From Phragmitibacter flavus (GTDB lineage Bacteria; Verrucomicrobiota; Verrucomicrobiia; Verrucomicrobiales; Verrucomicrobiaceae), in assembly GCF_005780165.1 (NCBI RefSeq), contig NZ_VAUV01000021.1, positions 17,566 to 81,565 on the forward strand: a DNA stretch of 64,000 nt, written 5' to 3'. This document shows, piece after piece, positions 50,030-57,351 of the stretch. Each line of letters opens with the position of its first letter. Within the stretch, counting starts at the first letter, position 1. Position numbers and translations under genes: made by a program. The notes under the pieces were generated by a model. The model saw only the letters and a list, made by a program, of their open reading frames with translations, was not told the DNA's origin and searched no databases.

Positions 50030-53000
50030 CAAGCGGGATTAGTGCCAGTAAACCAATTGGCCTCGGGTTGGGCGTAGGGGCGGAAGGTTTCCAGGGTGCC
50101 TTCGTGTTCGTTGTAGAGGAGGGCTCGGTGAAGGCCGAGGTCGCTGGCTTTGGGATTGTCGATGAGGCTGGCGGAGTCGTTGGCGCTCATTTGGAAGATG
50201 ACGCGCATCTCGAATTCGCTGAGGGTCTTGCGGTTGAGGAAGCGGTTGACGTTGTTGTAGGTGTCGATGGTGGTGAGGACGTGGATGCCCTGGGTGCTGC
50301 CTTGGGTGAGGATTTCGGTGAGCTGCACGGCGGGATTGGCAGGGGCGTCGTCGTCGCTGAGGGAGAAGCTGAAGTCGTCTTCGGGGCGGAGCTTTTTGAA
50401 TTTGTGGAGGTCGTGGATGAAGAGGTAGATGGTGGGGGTGTCGGGGTTGTTTTCGGTGTCGCGATTTTTAAGTTCTTCGGCGAGCTGGTTGATGACGGGT
50501 CCGATTTCGTGGGCGCGGGCGACGGTGACGGGGTGTTTGATTTGTTGGAAAATGGTGTCGAGGAATTGGGATTCGCGACTGTCGGGCGTGGCGCTGTGAA
50601 GGAAGATGAACTGGGCGGTGCCTTGGGGGTGCTGGGCGGCGAGGGCGATGAGGCTTAGGCCGAGCATGGTGAGGGCGGCTTCTTCGCGTTGTCCGACGAT
50701 GAGCAGGTGGTTGCCGCTTTGACGATGGAAGGTGACTTCGGTGGGGCCTTTGATGGCGTTGGGGGCACCGAGCCAAACGCGGCTGCCGGTGGGTTTGGTG
50801 GTGGGTGCGGTTTTGAGGAGTCGGGCCAGGAGACGGTTTTCGCGGATGTCGGCAGGGGCGTTGCCTTCGAAGATGATGGGGGTCGGGTGATTGTCGTCGC
50901 GTTGCTCGGCGAGGGTGTGGATTTTGTCGAGATAGGCGTCGCGATCTTCGTCGTCGAGCCAGACCACCTGGAACGGGCTGTTGCCTTCAATGGCACCTGC
51001 GGCGTCGTTGTAAATGCCTTCGCCGGGTCGGGTGAGGAGACGCGGGGCGGCGTTGTTTTCGTCCATGATGAGATAGGCATCGGCTTCGTTGCACTGCAGG
51101 GCGACGCGGATTACCATCTGACCGAGGGTGGCGCGGGCGAGGGTGTAAGCGCCGCCGAGGGTTTGGGAACCGAGCAGGACGTGGATGCCGAAGGCGCGGC
51201 CCTGACGGACGATGCGGTCGAAGAGGACGGAGGCGTTTTGGGCGATCTGGTCGTCGACGGTATAAAATTCCTGGAACTCATCGATGAGCAGGAGGGTGCG
51301 GGGGATGGGTTCGGTGCCGCCGTTCTTTTTGTAACCGGCGATGTCCTGGACGCCGAGCTTGCGGAAGAGGTCGCCGCGACGTTTGAGTTCTTCGTCGACG
51401 CGCTGGAGCACGGAGAGGCCGAATTCGCGGTCGGATTCAATGGCGATGACGCGGGCGTGGGGGAGTTGTTTGGTGGCGTAGCATTTGAATTCGACGCCTT
51501 TTTTGAAGTCGATGAGGTAGAACTCGACCTGATCGGGGGAGCAATGCAGGGCGAGGTTGGTGATGATGACGTGGAACAGGGTGGATTTGCCGGAACCAGT
51601 TTTGCCGGCGAACAGGGCGTGCTGACGGGTGCCTTTGCCGATGGACAAATATTGGAGTTTGGTGGCTCCGGTGCGGCCGATGGGGACGCGCAGTTCGGCG
51701 GTGGTTTCGCTGGTCCAGTAATCGGCTTCGGGTGGGGTGATGTGGCTGAAAGGAACTTCGACACGGTTGGAGTCGATGCTGCCCTGACCGATTTTGTGAA
51801 CGAGGGCGGAGGCGAGTTCGGGCGCGGGAGGCTGGTCGAGTTTGATGAGGGCGCCGGTCTGGTTGGCCGGGCGCTGTAGGAGGAATTGGTCGCGTTCCTG
51901 GCGGAGGACGATGCTGCTTTGACGGAGTTCGTCGGGGACGAATCCGTCGGGTGGCGCGGCGCGTTTGTCCCAATGGATGAGGGTGTAAACGCCGCAACGG
52001 GGTCCGGACACCGCGATGCTTTGAAGGCGGCGGACGGCGGTGTCGGAGAAACCTTCGGGGAAATCGGCGATGACGAGAAAGTGGTATTTTTCGGCGACGG
52101 AACCGGCGGTGCGGGTGTATTCGGTGATGCTTGCGGATTCGCTGCGGAGATACATCTGGATGACTTTTTCGATGTGCTCGTTGAGTTCGGCGAGACGTTC
52201 ATCGATCTGGTCGCGCTGGGTCCAGATGCGGCGGTTGATGAGGGATTCTTCGTAGTCGCCGAGGTGCATCAGGCCGGCGAAGTTTTTGCCGAGTCCGACG
52301 GGGTCGATGATGGTGACGGCAACCTTGCCGGGGGGCATGGTGGCGAACAGGCGGAGGATGATTTGGTTGAGGGTGCCGGTGACGTTGGCATCGGCGGAGC
52401 CGGGGCTTTCGATGAGGAGCGAGCCGAGGGTGGGGAAGGCGAGGGCGAGGGGGGCGGTGAGCTGGGTGGGACCGGGGAGGGGAAGATGGGGCGTGTGGGG
52501 ACGTTCGCCGGGTTTGAGTTCAAGATGGAACTGGCCGAATTTGATGGAGTCGACGAATTCGGTGGGCGGGGTCCAGGTGTTGGCGATGTCCGGCTGCCAG
52601 TCGGGGGTTTGGGCGGTGGGGGTGTCGTTGAGGTCGGTGAGCTGGTCAAAGGCGGGGGTGATGGCTTGCGACCATTGGTTCTGCAGGGCAAGCCAGGAGT
52701 CGGATTCGTGGGTTTCGAGATCGATGAGTTCGAGTTGCTGACGCTGGCCGAGTTGTTGGACGAGGGAGGCGGCTTCCTGATTGATGCGGTCCTGTTCGAT
52801 ATGGGCGGCGTTGGTGACGGCGGCGATGCGGGCGTTGAGGGCGTAGTCGATTTTGTCGTCGAGACGGGGCAGTTGGTTTTCGAGTTTGTCTTTGGCGCGC
52901 GCTTTGAAGCGGGCTTCAACTTCACTGACGTCCCCGCGTTTGGCTTCGATGGCGGTGATGGCTTCGTTGTATTTCTCCTGGAGGAGATCGTGGTCGCGTT

Positions 53001-53916
53001 CGAGTTTGTTGGCGAGGTGGGTGGTGGTGGCGGTGTGGAGGTCCTTGGCATGGCCGAGGGTGTCGATGAGCGGCAGGGCCTGTTCTTTGGCGGTCTTGAG
53101 TCCGGTTTGCTGGATGATGATGATGGCGAGGGCGAGGAAGAGGGCGGTGGAGCCGGAGAGGATGAGGGCGTTTTGGTCGGCGCCGAGTAGGTAGGCGAGT
53201 CCGGCGCAAAGCAGCAGGATGATGAAGAGCAGGGCGGGAATTGGCAGCTGACTGAAGAAACGGGGGAGGGGAAGCTGGCGGAATTGCTGAAGCTTGGCCT
53301 GGGCCTGGTCGAGCGTTTCGTGCAGGGCGGCGGTTTGGACGGACGGGGTGAGGGTGGAAGGGGCTTTGAGTCGGTTTTCAAGACGGCTTTTGAGGGTGCC
53401 GTAGCCGCTCAGGGCGTTGCGCGTTTGGCGAACGGTTTTGGAGAGGGATTTGTGAAGTTCACTGATCTGGGCGCTTTGTTCCTCGTGGGCGGTTTTGGCC
53501 TTGTCGAGGTCGATGGCCAGTTTTTGCTGGAGGCGGTGTTGCCGCATCTGGAGGCCGCCGAGGTAGTTTTCGCGCACCTGGCGGATGCGACGGGGCATGA
53601 AGCGGACGGATTCGTCGTGGGATTTCTCGATGCGACTGCGGCGCGAATTGTATTTGTGGGTGATTTTTTCAGTGGCGGCGTCGCGGTTGGCGTGAAGCTG
53701 GTCGCGTTGGGCGGCGAGGGCGGTGGTGAGTTGTTCGGTTTGTTGGGCGTGGGCCTGTTCGAGGGCGTGACGCTGCTGGCGGAGTTCGCGGGTGAGCTGT
53801 TCTTCCTGTTTGGCGAACTGGGCGGTGGTGCGCTTGAGGTGACCGAGGGTTTCGAGCGTGTTAGTGGCGGTGAGGTCCACAGAGTTGGTTTGATGATGAT
53901 TCACAGTCTGGTTCAC
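50029..53916 (-). CDS. FtsK/SpoIIIE-domain ATPase, EssC/EccC-like (type VII-like)
   Basis: 1295 aa. Residues 1-210 are long coiled coil (Glu/Gln/Arg/Lys-rich, AQFAKQEEQLTRELRQQRHA). Two membrane helices follow at about 226-245 and 250-269 (LLFIILLLCAGLAYLLGA; LFLALAIIIIQQTG), then a second coiled coil (to about 420). A first ATPase-like module has no Walker A (VTIIDPVGLGKNFAGLMHL). The middle FtsK module has intact Walker A (FAGKTGSGKSTLFHVII, about 766-782) and Walker B (RTLLLIDEFQEF, about 873-884). A third module has a degenerate P-loop (LLIVGQREEAALTML). The two-helix anchor and serial ATPases match EssC/EccC of type VII secretion rather than cell-division FtsK; the EssC FHA domains are replaced by coiled coil. 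Nearby WXG100-like genes support this. Confidence 0.87.
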   Translation of the reverse strand: MNQTVNHHQTNSVDLTATNTLETLGHLKRTTAQFAKQEEQLTRELRQQRHALEQAHAQQTEQLTTALAAQRDQLHANRDAATEKITHKYNSRRSRIEKSHDESVRFMPRRIRQVRENYLGGLQMRQHRLQQKLAIDLDKAKTAHEEQSAQISELHKSLSKTVRQTRNALSGYGTLKSRLENRLKAPSTLTPSVQTAALHETLDQAQAKLQQFRQLPLPRFFSQLPIPALLFIILLLCAGLAYLLGADQNALILSGSTALFLALAIIIIQQTGLKTAKEQALPLIDTLGHAKDLHTATTTHLANKLERDHDLLQEKYNEAITAIEAKRGDVSEVEARFKARAKDKLENQLPRLDDKIDYALNARIAAVTNAAHIEQDRINQEAASLVQQLGQRQQLELIDLETHESDSWLALQNQWSQAITPAFDQLTDLNDTPTAQTPDWQPDIANTWTPPTEFVDSIKFGQFHLELKPGERPHTPHLPLPGPTQLTAPLALAFPTLGSLLIESPGSADANVTGTLNQIILRLFATMPPGKVAVTIIDPVGLGKNFAGLMHLGDYEESLINRRIWTQRDQIDERLAELNEHIEKVIQMYLRSESASITEYTRTAGSVAEKYHFLVIADFPEGFSDTAVRRLQSIAVSGPRCGVYTLIHWDKRAAPPDGFVPDELRQSSIVLRQERDQFLLQRPANQTGALIKLDQPPAPELASALVHKIGQGSIDSNRVEVPFSHITPPEADYWTSETTAELRVPIGRTGATKLQYLSIGKGTRQHALFAGKTGSGKSTLFHVIITNLALHCSPDQVEFYLIDFKKGVEFKCYATKQLPHARVIAIESDREFGLSVLQRVDEELKRRGDLFRKLGVQDIAGYKKNGGTEPIPRTLLLIDEFQEFYTVDDQIAQNASVLFDRIVRQGRAFGIHVLLGSQTLGGAYTLARATLGQMVIRVALQCNEADAYLIMDENNAAPRLLTRPGEGIYNDAAGAIEGNSPFQVVWLDDEDRDAYLDKIHTLAEQRDDNHPTPIIFEGNAPADIRENRLLARLLKTAPTTKPTGSRVWLGAPNAIKGPTEVTFHRQSGNHLLIVGQREEAALTMLGLSLIALAAQHPQGTAQFIFLHSATPDSRESQFLDTIFQQIKHPVTVARAHEIGPVINQLAEELKNRDTENNPDTPTIYLFIHDLHKFKKLRPEDDFSFSLSDDDAPANPAVQLTEILTQGSTQGIHVLTTIDTYNNVNRFLNRKTLSEFEMRVIFQMSANDSASLIDNPKASDLGLHRALLYNEHEGTLETFRPYAQPEANWFTGTNPA

Positions 53917-54169
53917 GAAAAGTTGGATCGGCTCTAGAATCGACGCGTTTGGGATTCTTGGACCGAATGTGTGGGCATTTGCAGGAGAAAAATCGGGGTG
54001 ATTTCAGTGACAGAACATCTCTGAATACCGCCTGCTTAAGGCTAGAGCATTGCCTACGATGGAACAATGCAATTCTGCCAAGGTTCCGTGCAATAAATGA
54101 CGGGGACGATTTCGGAACGGGCTGCAGAAAGTGGCTTGCTAAAACAGTGTTCTTGTGAACAGTTCAAAG

Positions 54170-54502
54170 ATGCCGTTCACGATCAAAATCAAAGCTGCCA
54201 AAGCCTCCGGCAATGGGGCGTTCTTGGGTGTTCATGGCATTCCTACGAGCGGCGTTTACTGGTGCCTGTCCAGCAAGCCGGATTATTCGATTCGCATCCC
54301 CGCGTTTCAGTCGGACTATGGGGAGCTTTTGAAAGTTGCCCGGAAGATCTGCCGCAATCATGGCGGCTGGGTTTTTGTGGTGGACGAGAACGATACGACG
54401 CTGGTGGCGGAGGAATGGGTGGATGGGGGCGAGATCGAGCCGGAGATGGCGGGACACTGGGTCCGGCGGGAGCACGAGGCGGCGGGGTTTCGGGAGGTGT
54501 GA
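54170..54502 (+). CDS. Hypothetical protein antiparallel within the type VII-like locus
   Basis: 110 aa from ATG 54170 (GTG 54155 also possible). It reads MPFTIKIKAAKASGNGAFLG, YWCLSSKPDYSIRIPAFQSD, KVARKICRNHGGWVFVVDEN and DTTLVAEEWVDGG: a small soluble alpha/beta protein. It is divergent from the ATPase gene and ends 3 bp from the converging stop of a WXG-like gene. A 103-codon frame lies on the opposite strand but is less protein-like. No family was recognised; a role as cargo or regulator is speculation. Confidence 0.6.
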   Translation: MPFTIKIKAAKASGNGAFLGVHGIPTSGVYWCLSSKPDYSIRIPAFQSDYGELLKVARKICRNHGGWVFVVDENDTTLVAEEWVDGGEIEPEMAGHWVRREHEAAGFREV

Positions 54503-54505
54503 AGC

Positions 54506-54715
54506 TTATTCACAGTCTTGGCGGGCTTTTTTGAGGAGGGCGTCGATTTCGTCGATGTAGTTGCGGGCTTGATGGGTTAATGCGGGGAGTTTTTCGAGGA
54601 ATTGTTGCTCGAACTGGAGGCTTTTGACGTCGGTCCAGTCTTGTTTGGTGCGTTGCCAGGAGAGGGTGAGGTGCTTGACGGCTTCGTCGAGGCTGGCGGA
54701 GGAAACGCGGGACAT
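54506..54715 (-). CDS. WXG100-like small helical protein 2
   Basis: 69 aa, entirely helical: SSASLDEAVKHLTLSWQRTK, then DWTDVKSLQFEQQFLEKLP and NYIDEIDALLKKARQD. It shows the helix-turn-helix pattern of ESAT-6/WXG100 proteins, with W-T-D at the turn in place of W-x-G, and Phe at +8 and +12 from the Trp. That spacing is identical to the 90-aa protein at 55590-55862. There is no signal peptide, as in WXG100 substrates. The start is preceded by a TTTATCC heptamer run 10 nt upstream. Confidence 0.75.
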   Translation of the reverse strand: MSRVSSASLDEAVKHLTLSWQRTKQDWTDVKSLQFEQQFLEKLPALTHQARNYIDEIDALLKKARQDCE

Positions 54716-54724
54716 ATCGGGAAA

Positions 54725-54759
54725 GGATAAAGGATAAAGGATAAAGGCTAAGGGCTAAA
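54725..54759. repeat. GGATAAA x3, GGCTAAG, GGCTAAA heptamers
   Basis: Five heptamer units start 10 nt upstream of the WXG-like gene at 54506-54715 and abut the stop of the coiled-coil gene. The flank ACATATCGGGAAA is also shared with the copy before the other WXG-like gene. Confidence 0.85.
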
Positions 54760-54760
54760 G

Positions 54761-55318
54761 TCAGAGAGCCGGAGGGGAAATGGATGGGTCGGCGGGGTCG
54801 TCTTCGGGGGATGTGCTGGGAGTTGAGGGCTCTACTATGATGGGGGTGTTGTCGGTGTAGGCGGAGAGGGAGCGTTGGAGTTGGGAGAGCCAGGCGATGG
54901 CTTTGGGGATGTCGTGGTCGAGATAGGATCGGAGACTCTCGATTTTTTTGAGGCTGGGGTCGATGGCGGCGTCGAAGTTGCGGCTCCAAGCTTTGACTTG
55001 TTGGATTTTTTCCTCGGCTTCCTTGACGGATTTTTTGGCTTTGCGGACGGCCATTTCCTGCATGGTGGTGCTGGCGCGAAGGGTGGAGAAGCGGGCGCTG
55101 ACCAGTTCCTGTTCGGCCTGATGCATGACCTGGGTGCGACGTTTGAGCTGGGTTTGCCAGTGGAATTTTTGGTCGTTGGTGATCCATTGCCGGGTGCGGT
55201 TGACCTCTTCGCTGACCTGATCGACGGAGCGTCGGGCTTTGGTGAGGAAGATGATGAGGCTGGCACGAAAGGCGTCGAGCGTTTCGATGGAGCGGACTTT
55301 GGCTTCGTTGCCGGTCAT
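54761..55318 (-). CDS. Coiled-coil protein of the type VII-like locus
   Basis: 185 aa. It is predicted almost wholly helical with long heptad-like stretches (RSVDQVSEEVNRTRQW, RTQVMHQAEQELVSARFSTL, RKAKKSVKEAEEKIQQVKAW, SLKKIESLRSYLDHDIPKAI). A Pro/Ser/Asp-rich tail (EPSTPSTSPEDDPADPS) ends the protein. There is no signal peptide or membrane helix. It is encoded between the two WXG-like genes on the same strand. It could be an LXG-like substrate, a chaperone or a structural part; none of these is proven. Confidence 0.75.
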   Translation of the reverse strand: MTGNEAKVRSIETLDAFRASLIIFLTKARRSVDQVSEEVNRTRQWITNDQKFHWQTQLKRRTQVMHQAEQELVSARFSTLRASTTMQEMAVRKAKKSVKEAEEKIQQVKAWSRNFDAAIDPSLKKIESLRSYLDHDIPKAIAWLSQLQRSLSAYTDNTPIIVEPSTPSTSPEDDPADPSISPPAL

Positions 55319-55331
55319 TTGGAAGTCGGAG

Positions 55332-55451
55332 GTGGGAAGTGGGCAGTGGGAAGTGGGAAGTGGGAAGTGGGCAGTGGGCAGTGGGCAGTGGGCAGTGGGC
55401 AGTGGGCAGTGGGCAGTGGGAATGCGGAATGCGGAATGCGGAATGCGGAAT
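55332..55451. repeat. Heptamer array (GTGGGMA) x13 plus (GGAATGC) x about 4.7
   Basis: 91 bp of GTGGGCA/GTGGGAA (55332-55422) run into GGAATGC units (55419-55451). The GGAATGC follower also ends the unrelated GGAAGTY array at 46114-46281. It lies inside the type VII-like locus, between the coiled-coil gene and a WXG-like gene. Confidence 0.93.
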
Positions 55452-55476
55452 GGCGGCTTTGGGGCTCTGGTTTGGG

Positions 55477-55501
55477 GCGAAGTGAAACTTCGCGGTCCCT
55501 T
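55477..55501. repeat. Dispersed GCGAAG hairpin, copy 3
   Basis: GCGAAG-TGAAA-CTTCGC followed by GGTCCCTT, identical to copy 2 over 25 bp, placed between two different tandem arrays. Confidence 0.85.
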
Positions 55502-55507
55502 CTGACG

Positions 55508-55592
55508 GTTTCTCTCTAAGCTATCTTCTCTCTAAGCTATCTTCTCTCTAAGCTATCTTCTCTCTAAGCTATCTTATCTCTAAGCTATCTTA
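55508..55592. repeat. 16-bp tandem repeat TCTCTCTAAGCTATCT, about 5 copies
   Basis: Four near-exact 16-bp units and a fifth starting TA instead of TC run into the stop codon of the 90-aa WXG-like gene, so the array is immediately 3' of that gene. It is not heptameric, unlike the neighbouring array. Confidence 0.85.
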
Positions 55593-55862
55593 TCTTTGGC
55601 CGAGGTAGTCTTCGATGCGCTGGGCTTTGCGGAGCAGGAAGGGCGTGTGTTTTTCGGAGATCTCGACGAATTTTTTGATGACCTTCATGGTGGTCAGAAA
55701 CTCTTCGGCGAATTTGGTGTGCTCCTGATCCTGCCAGGTGGCGCTGAGGGCGCTGAAACGGGCGTTGAGGGCGCTGGATTTGGCGGCGACTTCGTCATTA
55801 AAGCGCTTCAGTTCTTTGGCGAACCGACGCACTTCTTCGGGATCCATGATGGCTTGGGACAT
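55590..55862 (-). CDS. WXG100-like small helical protein 1
   Basis: 90 aa, close to the roughly 100-residue norm of the WXG100 family. Helix 1 is DPEEVRRFAKELKRFNDEVA to ALNARFSALSAT. The turn has W-Q-D (ATWQDQEHTKFAEEF) with Phe at +8 and +12. Helix 2 runs FLTTMKVIKKFVEISEKHTP to the C-terminus (RKAQRIEDYLGQR). It has no signal peptide. Trp at the turn with Asp replacing Gly, and conserved downstream Phe positions, is the pattern of divergent WXG100 members. It is the first of four small or medium genes ahead of the EssC-like ATPase on the same strand. MDPEEV (ATG 55847) is an alternative start. Confidence 0.82.
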   Translation of the reverse strand: MSQAIMDPEEVRRFAKELKRFNDEVAAKSSALNARFSALSATWQDQEHTKFAEEFLTTMKVIKKFVEISEKHTPFLLRKAQRIEDYLGQR

Positions 55863-55871
55863 ATCGGGAAA

Positions 55872-55899
55872 GGATAAAGGATAAAGGATAAGGGCTAAA
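55872..55899. repeat. GGATAAA x2, GGATAAG, GGCTAAA heptamers
   Basis: Four units start 10 nt upstream of the WXG-like gene start (55862), with the same ACATATCGGGAAA junction as at 54713-54725. Confidence 0.85.
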
Positions 55900-55969
55900 A
55901 ACTGAGGGTATTTTGGGTGTTAAAGAGCGTATTTTAAGTCGGGAATGGGGGTGAAAGCGATGCTTTGTT

Positions 55970-57241
55970 TTATTTCCAGATGAGCAGGCCGAGGGTGTGG
56001 AGGAGGAGGCCGACGAGTCCGCCGACGAGGGTGCCGTTGATGCGGATGTATTGGAGGTCGGAGCCGACTTGGGATTCGAGTTTGGCGGACATTTCTTCGC
56101 CGTCCCACTGGCGGGCGGTGTCGCGGATGAGGTTGCCGATTTCGTGGCTGTGATTGGTGGCGAGACTGTGGGTGGCGTCTTTGAGCCAGAGGTTGAGTTT
56201 GTTGCGGAAGGCTTCGTCGCGTTCGAGGCTGCGGCCGATGTCGCGGAAGCTGGCGGCGAGACGGGTGTTGATGGCGGATTGCTGCTGGCTGAGGTCGGCG
56301 ATGAGGGCGCGTTTGATGCCGGTCCACAAGGCATCGAGGGAGTGGGCAAGGGTGGTGTTGGCGAGGAGTTCCTGCTTGAGGTTTTCGAGGCGCTGGAGCC
56401 AGTCGGGGGAGTGCTCGAGGTTGTGGATGAGGTCGAGCGCGTGGTGATGGAACTGGTCGCGCATGGGGTGGTCGGGCTCGGCAACGATGGAGTCGAGACT
56501 GGCCTGGATGTTGTCGACGATTTTGCGGGCGGTGCGTTTGACGAGCATGCGGCGGATGCCGAAGACGCGGGGGACTTTGCGGAGTTCGATTTCGATGCGT
56601 TCTTCGACCAGCGTGACGTTGTCGTCGAGGATGGTTTTGCCGAAGTGGAGGGCGGACTGGAGGAGTTCCTGATGGCGTCCTTTTTCGACCAGCATGGAGA
56701 GGAGTCGTCCGGCAATGGGAGCGGCGGGAGTGCGGGTGGCGAGGGAGAGGAGGTTGTCGCGCAGAAAGCGGCGCATGTCGGTGTCGTCGAGGGCTTCGAG
56801 GATGCCTGGGAGGGTGGCGGCGATGCGGTCGGTGATTTTTTCGGCGTTACCGGGTTGCTGCAGCCAGGTGGAGGCGCGTTCGACGATGGCGATGCGTTCG
56901 ATGCGGGCGGTGATCTGGGTGGGGCTGAGGAAGTGCTGTTCGACGAAGCGGGCGAGGCTTTCGGAGATTTGGTCTTTGCGTTTGGCGATGATGGCGGTGT
57001 GGGGGATCCAGGTGAGGCCGAGGGGATGGCGGAAGAGGGCGACGACGGCGAACCAGTCGGCGAGGGCGCCGATCATGCCGGCTTCGGCGAAGGCGCGCAG
57101 GAAGCCCCAGGCGGGGTGGTGTTTTTCGAAAGTTTTGGCGAGGGCGTAAAGGACGGCCATGAGGACGAGGAGTCCGGTGGCGATGCGGTGGGCGCGCCGG
57201 TTGAGGGCAGGATTGGGGGGAATGAGATCGGGGATGGGCAT
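55970..57241 (-). CDS. DUF445 (YjiN-like) membrane protein
   Basis: 423 aa from ATG 57241 (MPIPDLIPPNPALNRRAHRI); the longer frame is Arg/Pro-rich shadow. An N-terminal membrane helix (ATGLLVLMAVLYALAKTFEK) and the DUF445 hallmark AEAGMIGALADWFAVVALFR with HPLGLTWIPHTAIIAKRKDQ are present. A long helical repeat region ends in a C-terminal hydrophobic helix (LVGGLVGLLLHTLGLLIW). It lies upstream of the type VII-like genes on the same strand, about 107 bp away; a functional link is not established. Confidence 0.9.
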   Translation of the reverse strand: MPIPDLIPPNPALNRRAHRIATGLLVLMAVLYALAKTFEKHHPAWGFLRAFAEAGMIGALADWFAVVALFRHPLGLTWIPHTAIIAKRKDQISESLARFVEQHFLSPTQITARIERIAIVERASTWLQQPGNAEKITDRIAATLPGILEALDDTDMRRFLRDNLLSLATRTPAAPIAGRLLSMLVEKGRHQELLQSALHFGKTILDDNVTLVEERIEIELRKVPRVFGIRRMLVKRTARKIVDNIQASLDSIVAEPDHPMRDQFHHHALDLIHNLEHSPDWLQRLENLKQELLANTTLAHSLDALWTGIKRALIADLSQQQSAINTRLAASFRDIGRSLERDEAFRNKLNLWLKDATHSLATNHSHEIGNLIRDTARQWDGEEMSAKLESQVGSDLQYIRINGTLVGGLVGLLLHTLGLLIWK

Positions 57242-57351
57242 GAAATCAACTGGGAACGCAACGGCAAAAAGATACGGGACGAATAGGATTCGTCTCGCGG
57301 CGTCGGATGGGTTGTTGCGGTGTGCTCGTCGTCGAAACGAAGCGGATCGGG

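Noticed and set aside
50029..53916. Cell-division DNA translocase FtsK
   Set aside because: Lacks the four N-terminal membrane helices and the C-terminal gamma winged-helix domain; has two helices, a coiled-coil head and serial ATPase modules instead.
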